Assembly (NCBI GenBank): GCA_947474705.1 | Contig: CANJJS010000003.1 | Location: 59,407 to 123,406, forward strand | Source of the DNA: Acetobacteraceae bacterium | GTDB taxonomy: Bacteria; Pseudomonadota; Alphaproteobacteria; Acetobacterales; Acetobacteraceae | Length of the DNA stretch: 64,000 nt | Reading direction: 5' to 3' | Translations under genes and position numbers: made by a program | The notes under the pieces: model-generated | Told to the model about the DNA's origin: nothing | The model's database searches: none | Seen by the model: only the letters and a program-made list of their open reading frames with translations | Shown: positions 8,320 through 17,868 of the stretch, in pieces | How the letters are laid out: each line of letters starts with the position of its first letter | Position numbering within the stretch: the stretch's first letter is position 1

Positions 8320-9099
8320 ATGAACATCGCCACGACCGCCTCAACCCCGCATGGAATGTCCGACACGGAATGGCGCATCCGCCGCGATCTGGCCGCGCTG
8401 TACCGTCTGGTCGCGCATCACCGCTGGACCGACTTTATTTACACGCATATCAGCGCCCGCATTCCCGGCCCCGAGCACCATTTCCTGATCAACCGTTACG
8501 GCGTGAATTTTCAGGACATGCGCGCCTCGGATCTGGTGCGCATCGATCTCGATGGACGGGTCGTGGAGGACTCTGGCAAGACGTCCGCCGACGTCAACGC
8601 CGCCGGCTTCACCATCCATTCCGCCATCCACATGGCGCGGCCCGATCTGATGTGCGTGATCCACACACACAGTTCCGCGGGGATCGCCGTTTCCGCGCTG
8701 AAAGAGGGACTTTTACCAATTTCGCAACACGCGATGAAGTTTTACAATCGGCTGGCCTACCACGATTACGAAGGCGTCGCCCTCGATCTGGGCGAACGAG
8801 ACCGTCTGACCCGCGATCTCGGTTCCCACAAAGCGATGATTTTGCGCAATCACGGGTTGCTGGCGGGCGGCACCTCGATCCCCGAGGCCTTTCATCAGCT
8901 TTATATGCTGGAACGCGCCTGCGCCGCGCAGGTCGCCGCTTTGTCCTGCGGCCGCGAACTGATCCTTCCAGCGCCGGAGGTCTGCCAGCACGCTTCCGAC
9001 CAGTTCAAATCCTTCGAGGCCGACGAGGCGCATTACGCGATGCTCTGGTCCGCCGCGCTGCGCCTGATCGAGAACGCGCCGATCGACTATCGAAGCTGA
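8320..9099 (+). CDS. Class II aldolase/adducin family protein
   Basis: A 259-residue member of the zinc-dependent class II aldolase/adducin fold (fuculose-phosphate/ribulose-phosphate epimerase-like superfamily). Seen: the zinc ligand pair in VIHTHSSAG (H115, H117), the third histidine in LRNHGLLAGG (H178), and a G-rich phosphate-type loop in EDSGKTSADVNAAG. Many members with this C-terminal extension cleave or decarboxylate short acids, but the true substrate cannot be assigned. An internal ATG at 8356 (MSDTEWRIRRDL) is an alternative start. It ends directly against the end of the convergent lpdA gene (9100) with no spacer. Its promoter region contains the TGAG-CGT-CTCA operator pair. Confidence 0.85.
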   Translation: MNIATTASTPHGMSDTEWRIRRDLAALYRLVAHHRWTDFIYTHISARIPGPEHHFLINRYGVNFQDMRASDLVRIDLDGRVVEDSGKTSADVNAAGFTIHSAIHMARPDLMCVIHTHSSAGIAVSALKEGLLPISQHAMKFYNRLAYHDYEGVALDLGERDRLTRDLGSHKAMILRNHGLLAGGTSIPEAFHQLYMLERACAAQVAALSCGRELILPAPEVCQHASDQFKSFEADEAHYAMLWSAALRLIENAPIDYRS

Positions 9100-10500
9100 T
9101 CACATGTGAATGACTTTTCCGAACGCATCCAGCACCGATTCATGCATCGTTTCGCTGATGGTCGGATGCGGGAAGACCGTGTGCATCAGTTCGGCCTCGG
9201 TCGCTTCCAGGGTGCGGGCGATAACGTAGCCCTGGATCATCTCGGTGACCTCGGCGCCAATCATGTGGGCGCCCAGTAATTCGCCGGTTTTGGCGTCGAA
9301 GACGGTTTTCACCATGCCTTCGGTCTCGCCCATGGCGATGGCCTTGCCATTGCCGATGAAGGGGAAGCGCCCGACTTTGACGGTGTGGCCCGCTTCCTTC
9401 GCCTTCGCCTCGGTCAGGCCGACGGAGGCGATCTGCGGGCGGCAATAGGTGCAGCCCGGAATGTTGGAGGCATCCATTGGATGCGCGTCCTTCAGGCCCG
9501 CGATTTTTTCGACGCAAAGCACGCCCTCATGGCTGGCCTTGTGCGCCAGCCAGGGCGGTCCGGCGAGGTCGCCAATCGCGTAAACCCCCGGCTCCCCGGT
9601 GCGGCACCATGCGTCGATGACGACATGGGTGCGGTCCACCTTGACGCCGGTTCCCTCCAGCCCGAGATTTTCGACGTTGCCGACGATCCCCACCGCGGAA
9701 ATCACCCGGTCCACGACGATGTCCCGCGTTTCGCCGCCGGCCTCGACGGTCACGGTGACGTTGTCCGCGCCCTTTTTGACGCCTTTGACCGCCGCGCCGG
9801 TCAGAATCGTCATGCCCTGCTTTACGAACGCCTTTTGCGCGAAAGCGGAGATTTCCTCGTCCTCGACCGGAAGAATGCGCGGCAATACCTCGACGACGGT
9901 GACCTTCACGCCGAGGTTCAGATAGAAACTGGCGAACTCGATCCCGATCGCGCCGGAGCCCATGACCAGCAGCGATTTTGGCATCGCCGTGGGGACCATG
10001 GCTTCCTTGTAAGTCCAGATCAGTTTCCCGTCCGCCTCGATCCCCGGCAATTGCCGGGCCCGCGCGCCGGTGGCCAGAATAATGTTTGGCGATTTCAACG
10101 TCGCGACCGGCTTGCCATCCTTCGCCACCGCCAGCGTTTGTTTGCCCGCCAGCTTCCCGGTTCCGTCGAACACGGTGACTTTGTTTTTCCGTAACAAATG
10201 CGTCACGCCCGCCGAAAGCTGTTTCGCCACGCCCCGCGACCGTTTCACCACCGCCGCGATATCGAACGTCGCGCTCACCGGCGAAAATCCGAAGTCCTGC
10301 ACGTGATGAAGAAGATGATTGATCTCGCTGGTCCGCAGCAGCGCCTTGGTCGGAATGCAGCCCCAGTTCAGGCAGATCCCACCCAAATGCTCGCGTTCCA
10401 CCAGCGCCGTCTTCATCCCGAGTTGCGCCGCGCGGATCGCGGCGACATAGCCGCCGGGCCCGCCACCCACGACGATCAGATCGAAATGTTGCTCAGGCAT
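9100..10500 (-). CDS. lpdA: Dihydrolipoyl dehydrogenase (E3 of pyruvate dehydrogenase)
   Basis: A 466-residue flavoprotein that reoxidises dihydrolipoyl groups of the 2-oxo acid dehydrogenase complex with NAD+. Seen: FAD-binding GGGPGGYVAAIRAAQLG (from residue 12), the redox disulfide in GGICLNWGCIPTKAL (C43, C48), an NAD-binding GSGAIGIEFASFY, and the C-terminal active-site histidine-glutamate pair in HPHPTISE (H445, E450; supplied by the partner subunit in the dimer). Length and all motifs are complete. It is the last gene of the pdh operon and overlaps the preceding GNAT gene by 8 nt, so it is probably translated from the same transcript. Confidence 0.97.
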   Translation of the reverse strand: MPEQHFDLIVVGGGPGGYVAAIRAAQLGMKTALVEREHLGGICLNWGCIPTKALLRTSEINHLLHHVQDFGFSPVSATFDIAAVVKRSRGVAKQLSAGVTHLLRKNKVTVFDGTGKLAGKQTLAVAKDGKPVATLKSPNIILATGARARQLPGIEADGKLIWTYKEAMVPTAMPKSLLVMGSGAIGIEFASFYLNLGVKVTVVEVLPRILPVEDEEISAFAQKAFVKQGMTILTGAAVKGVKKGADNVTVTVEAGGETRDIVVDRVISAVGIVGNVENLGLEGTGVKVDRTHVVIDAWCRTGEPGVYAIGDLAGPPWLAHKASHEGVLCVEKIAGLKDAHPMDASNIPGCTYCRPQIASVGLTEAKAKEAGHTVKVGRFPFIGNGKAIAMGETEGMVKTVFDAKTGELLGAHMIGAEVTEMIQGYVIARTLEATEAELMHTVFPHPTISETMHESVLDAFGKVIHM

Positions 10501-11008
10501 CGCGCGTTGCTCCTTCCGCCATTGCCGTCAGCGCGGCACCAGCGAGCTGCCGGACCTGCCAGTCCGCGACCCGTGTCGCGCCGATCCGTTCGTAAAATCC
10601 GATCGCCGGTTCGTTCCAGTTGAGAACGTGCCATTCCACGAGCGGACAACCCTCCGCCACCGCGCGCGCCGCGAGATGGCGGAGCAGCGAAAACCCCATT
10701 CCTTTGCCCCGATGCGCCGGGTCGACGAACAGATCTTCCAGAAAAATGCCACGGCGCGCCGTGAAGGTAAAAACCTTGTAGTAGAACAGGGCGATCCCCA
10801 CCGTCGGTCCGGTTTCCGGCCCGACCAGCACCGCATGCGCCAGCGGCATGGGCCCGAACAGCATCGCCTGAAAATCCGCCTCCGTCGCGACGAACCGATT
10901 CAGGACGCGTTCGTACTCGGCGAGGCCTCGCACGAGGCGAAAAATATCCGGGATATCGGCGGGCGAGGCGTCCCGGATCGCGAACCCCTGGGGCAGCGTC
11001 CCGGTCAC
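10493..11008 (-). CDS. GNAT-family N-acetyltransferase inside the pdh operon
   Basis: A 171-residue GCN5-related acetyltransferase. The start is the GTG at 11008, which overlaps the stop of the E2 gene as GTGA, so translation is coupled to E2; its stop overlaps lpdA by 8 nt. Seen: the acetyl-CoA loop [15 protein letters not shown] following the beta-4 strand [10 protein letters not shown], and the later [19 protein letters not shown] (motif B), giving a complete GNAT core of the diamine/spermidine-type subfamily. The location between E2 and E3 of pyruvate dehydrogenase suggests co-expression with acetyl-CoA production; whether it acetylates a protein or a small amine is unknown. Confidence 0.9.
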   Translation of the reverse strand: MTGTLPQGFAIRDASPADIPDIFRLVRGLAEYERVLNRFVATEADFQAMLFGPMPLAHAVLVGPETGPTVGIALFYYKVFTFTARRGIFLEDLFVDPAHRGKGMGFSLLRHLAARAVAEGCPLVEWHVLNWNEPAIGFYERIGATRVADWQVRQLAGAALTAMAEGATRDA

Positions 11009-12303
11009 AGCATCAGGCTCAACGGGTCTTCCAGGATCGTCTTGAATTCGCGCAGCCAGCGCGCGCCCAACGCGCCATCGACGACACGATGATCGACCGA
11101 CAAGGTGCAGGTCATCACCGTCGCGATGGCGAGCGCCCCGTTCTTCACGACGGGACGTTGCGCGCCCGTCGCCACCGCCAGGATCGCGGCCTGGGGCGGG
11201 TTGATAATGGCGGAAAACTCTTTCACGCCGAACATGCCCATGTTCGAAATCGAGAACCCGCCGCCCTGGAACTCTTCCGGCTTCAGCTTCCCGGCCCGCG
11301 CCCGTCCGGCCAGGTCGCGCATCTCGCGGCTGATCGTAAGGAGTCCTTTTTGATCGGCTTTGCGCACGATCGGCGTGATCAGCCCATCGGGAATGGCCAC
11401 GGCGACGGAGATATCGACGTCGTCGTAAAACACCATGCCGTCGTCGGTCCAACTCGCGTTGACCTCGGGGATGCGCCGCAACGTCGCCGCCGCGGCTTTG
11501 ATGACGACGTCGTTGATGGTGATGAAATACGATCGCGGCTGGTCCTTCGCCGGGGATTTCGCGTTCAAGGCGTCCTGGATCGCGATCATCGCGTCCAGTT
11601 CGATGTCCATCGATACGTAGAAGTGCGGGATGGACGATTTCGCCTCGGTCAGCCGCCGCGCGATGACTTTTCGGATGGACGTATGCGGCACGACCCGATG
11701 CGGCGCGGAGATCGCCGCCGCGGGCGCCGGTGCGCGCGGGGCCGGCGCCGCCACCGGTTGGGGCGCCGCGATCGCGACAGGCGCGCCTTTCTGGGCTGCC
11801 TCGATATCCGCCCGGACAATCCGCCCGCCGGGTCCGCTGCCAGTCAGCCGGGACAGATCGATGCCCGCCTGCGCCGCCATCCGGCGCGCCAGCGGAGAGG
11901 CGAAAACACGCTCGCCCGACGAGGCGGGTGCCATCGCGACAGGCGCGGCGACGATGGCCACCGGCACGGCGGCTGGTGGCGCGACGGCAGCGGGGACCGC
12001 GACGGCGGCGGGAACCGCGACAGGCGCGGGCGCAACGCCGCCCGCCGCCGGGACGGCCTCGCCCGCCGCGACCAAAATCGCGATGGGGTCGTTCACCTTG
12101 ACCCCCTCGGTCCCGTCGGGGACCAGGATGCGGCCGAGAATACCCTCGTCGACCGCCTCGACCTCCATGGTCGCCTTGTCGGTCTCGATCTCCGCGATCA
12201 CATCGCCCGCCTTGATCGCGTCGCCTTCTTTTTTCAGCCAGCGTCCCAGCGTGCCCTCGGTCATCGTCGGGCTCAGCGCCGGCATCAGAATATTCGTAGC
12301 CAC
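11005..12303 (-). CDS. pdhC: Pyruvate dehydrogenase complex dihydrolipoamide acetyltransferase (E2)
   Basis: A 432-residue core subunit that moves the acetyl group from lipoamide to CoA. Order of domains: N-terminal lipoyl domain with lipoylated K43 in [10 protein letters not shown], an Ala/Pro/Val-rich flexible linker (~80-130), an E3/E1 peripheral-subunit-binding domain ([19 protein letters not shown], ~135-170), a second Ala/Pro linker, and the catalytic domain ending with the DHRVVDG motif (H405, D409). The start codon is GTG at 12303 with GGGAG upstream. It follows pdhB after 16 bp and overlaps the GNAT gene by 4 nt. One lipoyl domain here plus one on E1-beta is the usual alphaproteobacterial arrangement. 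Confidence 0.97.
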   Translation of the reverse strand: MATNILMPALSPTMTEGTLGRWLKKEGDAIKAGDVIAEIETDKATMEVEAVDEGILGRILVPDGTEGVKVNDPIAILVAAGEAVPAAGGVAPAPVAVPAAVAVPAAVAPPAAVPVAIVAAPVAMAPASSGERVFASPLARRMAAQAGIDLSRLTGSGPGGRIVRADIEAAQKGAPVAIAAPQPVAAPAPRAPAPAAAISAPHRVVPHTSIRKVIARRLTEAKSSIPHFYVSMDIELDAMIAIQDALNAKSPAKDQPRSYFITINDVVIKAAAATLRRIPEVNASWTDDGMVFYDDVDISVAVAIPDGLITPIVRKADQKGLLTISREMRDLAGRARAGKLKPEEFQGGGFSISNMGMFGVKEFSAIINPPQAAILAVATGAQRPVVKNGALAIATVMTCTLSVDHRVVDGALGARWLREFKTILEDPLSLML

Positions 12304-12319
12304 GGTGCGTGCTCCCTGC

Positions 12320-13657
12320 TCAGACGATCTTGGTCACGGCGTCGACAACCCAGTCCGGTTGCGGCAGCGCGAGTTTTTCCAGGTTGACGGCGTAAGGTAG
12401 GGGGACATCCGCCCCGTGCACCCGGACCGGCGGGGCATCGAGCCAGTCGAACGCCTCCTCGATGACCCGCATCGCGACTTCGGCGCCGATGCCCGCGTAG
12501 GGCCAGCCTTCTTCCACCGTCACCAGGCGGCTGGTTTTCTTCACACTGGCGACGACGGTGTCCGTGTCCAGTGGCCGCAGCGAGCGCAAATTCACGACTT
12601 CCGCCTCGATTCCCCTCGCGGCGAGGATTTCGGCGGCTTTCAGCGCCACGCCCACCATGACGCTGAAGGCGACGATCGTGACATGCGTGCCGGCACGCTC
12701 GATTTTCGCCTTGCCGATCGGGAGGACGAAATCCGGATCGGTCGGACAATCGAAGGTCTGGCCGTAAAGAATTTCGTTTTCCAGCACCACCACCGGGTTC
12801 GGATCGCGGATCGCCGCCCGCAACAATCCCTTGGCGTCGGCGGCCGACCATGGCGCGACCACCTTCAGGCCGGGCACATGCGCGTACCAACTGGCGTAAC
12901 ATTGGGAATGCTGCGCCGCGACGCGGGAGGCCGCGCCGTTCGGCCCCCGGAACACGATCGGACAGCCCATCTGCCCACCCGACATGTACAACGTCTTCGC
13001 GGCGGAATTGATGATCTGGTCCATGGCCTGCATGGAGAAGTTGAACGTCATGAACTCCACGATCGGCTTCAGCCCGTTCAACGCCGCGCCAACCGCCATG
13101 CCGGTGAAGCCGTGCTCCGTGATCGGTGTGTCGATGACGCGTTTCGGGCCGAATTCCTCCAGCAACCCCTGGCTGATTTTATAGGCGCCCTGGTACTGGG
13201 CGACTTCCTCGCCCAGAAGAAAGACGTCGGCGTCGGCGCGCATTTCCAGCGCCATGGCGTCGCGAAGAGCCTCCCGCACCGTGGTCGGCGCCATCGCCCC
13301 CCAGTCCTTGTCCTCGGCGATCGCCGCGGCGGCAGGCGCCACCGCCTGCGTGGACGCCAGAACAACGGGCGCCTGAGCAACGGGCGCCGCCACGGCCGCG
13401 ACGGCAACCGCCTCGCCATTCGCCGACAGCACCGCGATCGGCGTGTTCACCGCCACGCCTTCGGTACCCTCGGGCACGAGGATCTGGGTCAGCTTGCCCT
13501 CGTCCACCGCCTCGATTTCCATCGTCGCCTTATCGGTCTCGATCTCCGCCACGACCTCGCCCGCGCGCACGTCGTCGCCCACGTTTTTCAGCCAGCGGGC
13601 GAGCTTCCCCTCGGTCATGGTGGGGCTCAGCGCGGGCATCAGAATCTGTGTCGCCAT
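12320..13657 (-). CDS. pdhB: Pyruvate dehydrogenase E1 beta subunit with N-terminal lipoyl domain
   Basis: A 445-residue protein: residues 1-80 form a lipoyl domain (K43 in [10 protein letters not shown]) almost identical at its start to that of E2, residues ~80-125 an Ala-rich linker, and the rest the transketolase-like pyrimidine-binding and C-terminal domains of E1-beta (for example [19 protein letters not shown] and [17 protein letters not shown]). With E1-alpha it forms the ThDP-dependent heterotetramer that decarboxylates pyruvate and reductively acetylates lipoamide. The lipoyl-E1-beta fusion is characteristic of alphaproteobacteria. It lies 3 bp downstream of pdhA. Confidence 0.97.
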   Translation of the reverse strand: MATQILMPALSPTMTEGKLARWLKNVGDDVRAGEVVAEIETDKATMEIEAVDEGKLTQILVPEGTEGVAVNTPIAVLSANGEAVAVAAVAAPVAQAPVVLASTQAVAPAAAAIAEDKDWGAMAPTTVREALRDAMALEMRADADVFLLGEEVAQYQGAYKISQGLLEEFGPKRVIDTPITEHGFTGMAVGAALNGLKPIVEFMTFNFSMQAMDQIINSAAKTLYMSGGQMGCPIVFRGPNGAASRVAAQHSQCYASWYAHVPGLKVVAPWSAADAKGLLRAAIRDPNPVVVLENEILYGQTFDCPTDPDFVLPIGKAKIERAGTHVTIVAFSVMVGVALKAAEILAARGIEAEVVNLRSLRPLDTDTVVASVKKTSRLVTVEEGWPYAGIGAEVAMRVIEEAFDWLDAPPVRVHGADVPLPYAVNLEKLALPQPDWVVDAVTKIV

Positions 13658-13660
13658 CGT

Positions 13661-14683
13661 TCAGCCCCCTACCAGCACATCGGTCCAGAGTTCGGCGGCG
13701 TCGGGCTCCGGGCTCGCCTGCGCGAAATCGGCGGCGTCCTGAATGATCGCCTTCACCTCGTCGTCGATCGCCTTGAACCGCGCCTCCTCGACCCCGAGCT
13801 GTTCGAGCTGGTGCCGCGCGTGGTCGATGCAATCGTGCTGCGTCCGCATCAACTGCAATTCTTCCCTGGGCCTGTACCGCGCCGGATCCGACATCGAATG
13901 CCCGCGATAACGATACGTCTTCGCCTCCAGCAGATACGGGCCCTTACCCGCGCGGCAGGCCGCCACCGCCACTTCCGCCGCCGCCTTTACCGCGAGGACA
14001 TCCATCCCATCGACCTGCGCGCTGGCGATGCCCCAGGGCGAACCGTTCTTCGACAGATCGTGAGAGGCCGAGGCGCGTTCCACGCTCGTTCCCATGCCGT
14101 ATTTGTTGTTCTCGATGATGAACACCGTCGGCAATTTCATCAGCGCTGCCAGGTTGAAACTTTCGTAAACCTGCCCCTGGTTCGACGCGCCCTCGCCGAA
14201 ATAGGTCAGGCAGACCCGGTCATTGCCCCGGTACCAGTTCGAGAACGCGAGACCGTTGCCCAGGGACACCTGCGCTCCGACGATGCCGTGCCCGCCGAAA
14301 AAATTTTTCTCCTTGGAGAACATATGCATCGAGCCGCCCTTGCCGCGGCTGTAACCGCCCGCGCGTCCCGTCAGTTCCGCCATCACGCCGCGGGCTTCCA
14401 TGCCGCAGGCCAGCATATGGCCGTGGTCTCGGTAGGAGGTGATGACCTCGTCGCCCTCGCCGATCGCCATCTGCATGCCGGTGACCACGGCTTCCTGGCC
14501 GATATACAGATGGCAGAACCCGCCGATGAGCTGCATGCCGTAAAGCTGGCCCGCCTTTTCCTCGAACCTGCGGATAAGAAGCATCGTTCGATAGGCGGCG
14601 AGGAGTTGTTCCCGATCGATCTCCGGGCTGTTCGCCTTGCCCGAGGTTTTTCCGCGTTTCCTGGTATCCGCCGCTTGCGCCAT
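13661..14683 (-). CDS. pdhA: Pyruvate dehydrogenase E1 alpha subunit
   Basis: A 340-residue ThDP-binding subunit. Seen: the ThDP/Mg motif as GEGASNQG...ENN (G163-E164-G165, N168, N192-N193; most homologues have GDG), SYRDHGHMLACG and the activation-loop region YRYRGHSMSDPARYR. Length is typical for the bacterial heterotetrameric E1. It is the first gene of the operon pdhA-pdhB-pdhC-GNAT-lpdA. A dyad operator candidate lies 116-136 bp upstream of the start. Confidence 0.97.
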   Translation of the reverse strand: MAQAADTRKRGKTSGKANSPEIDREQLLAAYRTMLLIRRFEEKAGQLYGMQLIGGFCHLYIGQEAVVTGMQMAIGEGDEVITSYRDHGHMLACGMEARGVMAELTGRAGGYSRGKGGSMHMFSKEKNFFGGHGIVGAQVSLGNGLAFSNWYRGNDRVCLTYFGEGASNQGQVYESFNLAALMKLPTVFIIENNKYGMGTSVERASASHDLSKNGSPWGIASAQVDGMDVLAVKAAAEVAVAACRAGKGPYLLEAKTYRYRGHSMSDPARYRPREELQLMRTQHDCIDHARHQLEQLGVEEARFKAIDDEVKAIIQDAADFAQASPEPDAAELWTDVLVGG

Positions 14684-14798
14684 GTTTTCGATCCCTGGTG
14701 CGTTTTCCGGAACGTCGCCGTCTCATCTAAAGACCAGGTCGGCACGGCGGCAAGCGTTGGTTGTGTGAAACGTCAGATGATGCAACGCAATATCCAGC

Positions 14799-14819
14799 AT
14801 TAACCGGAAACCGGTTAAT
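14799..14819. promoter_or_regulatory. Palindromic operator candidate upstream of the pdh operon
   Basis: A perfect dyad ATTAACCGG-AAA-CCGGTTAAT, nine-base arms with a three-base spacer, sits in the 273-bp spacer between the CHAD gene and pdhA. Its size fits a homodimeric helix-turn-helix regulator. It is the only clear feature I see in this spacer; no pdhR-type gene is in the window. Confidence 0.5.
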
Positions 14820-14956
14820 CGGTTGGCGCGTCGCGGCCTCCTGTTCGCGCGGACCGCTCCGCGTTACCGGGAGCCCCCGCTTCACGCAATAAAATTACGC
14901 CTGCACAAGATTTTTCGCAGTGTCGTTTCATGCTCCAGAGCGGCGCCGGCGGGACC

Positions 14957-16372
14957 TCAGGTCCAGAAAGGGTCTCGTTTTTGGAGCCGATCCCACGCGG
15001 CGAGGATTTTGGGACGGATTCCGGCGGCGCGGGCGGCGGAAAAGCCAAGCACGAGACCGGCGGCCTGTCCGTTCGCGCGGTCGAGCGTCGCCAGCAACGC
15101 CTCCACGACGGCACTGTCGTTGAACACGCCAAGACGCTCCTGCAACGCGCTCAGCCGGCGGATAAACCGGGCGGCGGGCTTGCGCGGGAACAGCGGCGCG
15201 AAAAACTCGGCGGCGTAACGGATGCGTTTGGCTTTCAGGCGCAACGCGTGCAAACCCGGATTGTCGAGTTCGTCCGCCGCGCGCCCCGTGCGCCGGGTTT
15301 TTTTCCACAGCGTGGTCAGGATCGCGGTGGCGGCGGCGGTCAGATCGGTGCCGCCCGCCGGCGGCGGGTCGGCCGCCGCGAGGCAGGCGAGGTCCAGGAT
15401 CAGCCGCCGATACCCCGGACTGTCCAGCCAGGCGGTCAGGGTTTGGTGCGCCGCCACCCGTTTCCGCGCGGCGGCGCGTTCCAGACTGGCGAGCGCGGGC
15501 CGGCCGGGCAAGGCCGCCTGGATCGGCGGCAGGGTTTCGGTCGCGAACACATCCCAGTCGCGGGCCGGGCCCAGCACCTGACCCAGCGCCCGCAACCCGT
15601 CCGCCACGCCCGGCAGCAACGGGTCGGGCACGATCGCGGCGAACAGCGACAAAGCGGAACGGGCGCGGCGCACCGCCACCCGCAGCCGGTGCACCGGCTC
15701 TGTGTCCGGGCCGCCGCGCGCCGCGTCCGGGGCCAGCGCGATCAGGGTTTCCGTCAAATATCCAATAATATGCGCAAACGCCGTTTCCGCCGGAAGTCCC
15801 GGGACAAGAGCCGTGGACGCGCCAGCGGGCCGCGGCGGCACGCCACCGGCGAGCCGCGCCGCTTCCATCGCGAGACTTTCGGCCGGAACCTCCAACGGGA
15901 TCGCGTCCGAGAGGTCCGCCACGAAAACCCGGACCGCGGCCATCGCGCCGGACAACGTCAGGCGCGCCACCGGACGTTCCGCGGTTCCGGCGCGCAGCGT
16001 ACCGGTCAGCAGGGTCATGGCGACCGGCCCGCCATCGATCGTCAGCGCGAACACGGTCCGCCTGCCGTCGAAGCGCGCCCGCGGGACCAGGCCACCCGAT
16101 GGGACGACGTCCGGAACGCCGTCCACCACATCCACGGGCGGATGGCCGGGCGGCCAGATCTCGTCCGGCGCGGGCCAGTGCCGCGTCATCCGCCAAACGC
16201 CGCGGCATTCCGCGAAAGCCAGTCCACGCGCCGCCAGCTCGCCACCGGCCCCATCGTGCCAGACGATGGTTTCCGCCCGGCTCCGCGCCGGCCTGTCGCG
16301 GGCCACTTTCACAATGGGGAGACGCGCGATCTGGGCGGCGCCGGCGTGTGTCAGGCGGAGCGTCAACTCCAT
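14957..16372 (-). CDS. CHAD-domain protein, probable CYTH-CHAD architecture
   Basis: A 471-residue protein. The C-terminal ~290 residues are a CHAD domain: an all-helical, arginine-rich polyphosphate-binding fold with conserved stretches VHRLRVAVRRARSALSLF, LGPARDWDVF, and LHALRLKAKRIRYAAEFF. The N-terminal ~180 residues, including LPIVKVARDRPA and FDGRRTVFALTIDGG, look like a degenerate CYTH (triphosphate tunnel) domain; the ExExK signature is not clear, so enzymatic activity is doubtful. CHAD proteins bind inorganic polyphosphate and often localise to polyphosphate granules. It overlaps the SixA-like phosphatase stop by one base (TGATG), so the pair is translationally coupled. Confidence 0.85.
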   Translation of the reverse strand: MELTLRLTHAGAAQIARLPIVKVARDRPARSRAETIVWHDGAGGELAARGLAFAECRGVWRMTRHWPAPDEIWPPGHPPVDVVDGVPDVVPSGGLVPRARFDGRRTVFALTIDGGPVAMTLLTGTLRAGTAERPVARLTLSGAMAAVRVFVADLSDAIPLEVPAESLAMEAARLAGGVPPRPAGASTALVPGLPAETAFAHIIGYLTETLIALAPDAARGGPDTEPVHRLRVAVRRARSALSLFAAIVPDPLLPGVADGLRALGQVLGPARDWDVFATETLPPIQAALPGRPALASLERAAARKRVAAHQTLTAWLDSPGYRRLILDLACLAAADPPPAGGTDLTAAATAILTTLWKKTRRTGRAADELDNPGLHALRLKAKRIRYAAEFFAPLFPRKPAARFIRRLSALQERLGVFNDSAVVEALLATLDRANGQAAGLVLGFSAARAAGIRPKILAAWDRLQKRDPFWT

Positions 16373-16893
16373 CAGGACGGGTCCACCGCCCGTGGCGTCA
16401 GAAATCTAATCAACCGCCCGCCGGCCCGATCCAAACGCGACCAAGGCCCCGCGATGGAAAATTCGGCGAGGCCGGCGGTGGGGAACTCATCCTCCAGGGA
16501 TCGCGCGGCGGCATCCGCGGAAATGCGCGGGTCGGTCAAACCCAGCGCGAGTTCGTGCAGGCCGGGATTGTGCCCGATCGCCAGCACCGTGCGCACGGTT
16601 TCCGCCACACCGCGCAACGCCGACAACCATCGCGCGTCGCTGGCGAGGTAAAGGTCGTCGATCGTGTCGACCAACGGCGTGTCATCCCACGGCTCGAGCA
16701 CCGCCAGGGTTTCGAGCGTGCGTTTGGCGGACGACACCAGGATCAGGTCCGGCGCGAGCCCCAGATCCCGCATCGCGCGCCGCATTGTATGCGCCGCGCG
16801 GCGGCCGCCCGGAGTCAAAGGGCGATCCCGGTCAGTCATCGCGGCATCGGCCGAAGCCGCCTTCGCGTGTCGAAGAAGGAGAAGCTGGTGCAT
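16372..16893 (-). CDS. SixA-like histidine phosphatase
   Basis: A 173-residue protein from the histidine phosphatase superfamily (SixA branch). Start chosen at ATG 16893 (MHQLLLLRHAKA); an upstream in-frame start at 16995 would add a Gly/Arg-rich stretch unlike the family. Seen: the phosphohistidine RHAKAAS motif (R8, H9), a second arginine region SSAKRTLETL and the second catalytic histidine in AIGHNPGLHELA. SixA proteins dephosphorylate phosphohistidine on phosphotransfer proteins. Coupling to a CHAD gene is a recurrent bacterial pairing and suggests a role in phosphate or polyphosphate signalling. Confidence 0.9.
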   Translation of the reverse strand: MHQLLLLRHAKAASADAAMTDRDRPLTPGGRRAAHTMRRAMRDLGLAPDLILVSSAKRTLETLAVLEPWDDTPLVDTIDDLYLASDARWLSALRGVAETVRTVLAIGHNPGLHELALGLTDPRISADAAARSLEDEFPTAGLAEFSIAGPWSRLDRAGGRLIRFLTPRAVDPS

Positions 16894-17009
16894 CGTGACG
16901 CGACCCTGCCACAGACCGGGCGGCTTGTCTCCCATCGGCCGCCGCCGCCCGGACTTGCCCCCGCCGCCGGAGCGGGGGCACAGTGAACGCCACACCAGGG
17001 AGATGTCGA

Positions 17010-17762
17010 ATGGAACTCAGAGGCGCGGTCGCATTGGTCACCGGCGGCAACGGCGGCCTGGGCCAACGCATTTGTCATGCATTGGCGAAGGAAGGCGCGC
17101 ACATCGCCGTGATGTACGCACAAAGCCGGGAACAGGCGGAAGGCGTGGCACGCGACCTCGCATCCAGTTATCAGGTGAGCGCGGCGGCGTTTCAGTGCGA
17201 CATCACCAGCGACGCCGATGTGGCGAAACTGATCGCGGATGTGACGAAACGCTTCGGACGCCTGGATATCCTGATCAACGACGCCGCGTTCAATCAGTCG
17301 GTGCCGTTTGGCGATCTGGACGGGATGACGCTGGATCTGTGGGACAAGATCATGGCGGTGAATTTGACCGGTCCGATGCGGATGACGAAAGCAGTCGCGC
17401 CGATCATGAAAGCCCAGGGGCGGGGGCGGGTGGTGAATATTTCGTCGGTGGCGGGTTTGACGCCGACGGGGTCGTCCATCGCGTATGCCGTGGCGAAGGC
17501 GGGCCTGGTGCACCTGACCCGCTGCATGGCGGTGGCGATGGCGCCGGAAACCCTGGTCAATTGCGTGGCGCCCGGTCTGCTGGAAGGCACCCGCGCGACC
17601 GCCAACCTCCGCGCCGAACAGGTGGAGCGGTCCGCATCCGGCTCGCTGCTGAAAAAAGCCGCCGACAAGGACGATTGCGCCAATATGACGGTGGAAATGT
17701 GCCGCACGGAGACCATGACCGGACAAACGGTTGTCATCGACGCCGGCCGCGTCTTTCACTGA
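17010..17762 (+). CDS. Short-chain dehydrogenase/reductase
   Basis: A 250-residue NAD(P)-dependent oxidoreductase of the classical SDR family. Start chosen at ATG 17010 (MELRGAVALVTGG) with AGGGAG seven bases upstream; an upstream ATG at 16983 would add nine residues. Seen: cofactor loop TGGNGGLG (11-18), a variant of the NNAG motif as NDAA (90-93), and the catalytic S146, Y159, K163 (YAVAK). FabG-like overall; the substrate is unknown. A monooxygenase gene follows 106 bp downstream on the same strand. Confidence 0.92.
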   Translation: MELRGAVALVTGGNGGLGQRICHALAKEGAHIAVMYAQSREQAEGVARDLASSYQVSAAAFQCDITSDADVAKLIADVTKRFGRLDILINDAAFNQSVPFGDLDGMTLDLWDKIMAVNLTGPMRMTKAVAPIMKAQGRGRVVNISSVAGLTPTGSSIAYAVAKAGLVHLTRCMAVAMAPETLVNCVAPGLLEGTRATANLRAEQVERSASGSLLKKAADKDDCANMTVEMCRTETMTGQTVVIDAGRVFH

Positions 17763-17868
17763 GGCGCGATCGAGTTGAGTTTGGCGCGGGAAGCGGATAA
17801 TCTCCGCGCCCGGTAGAGTGCGCGGCCGCGCGAACGCGGGCGCCGATTGAGAAAGCGGGAAACGACAT

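Noticed and set aside
12416..14803. 795-codon open frame on the plus strand across the pyruvate dehydrogenase genes
   Set aside because: Fully antisense to pdhA and pdhB, which have intact family motifs; its product is Arg/His/Gly-rich with no domain character, as expected from GC-rich shadow frames.
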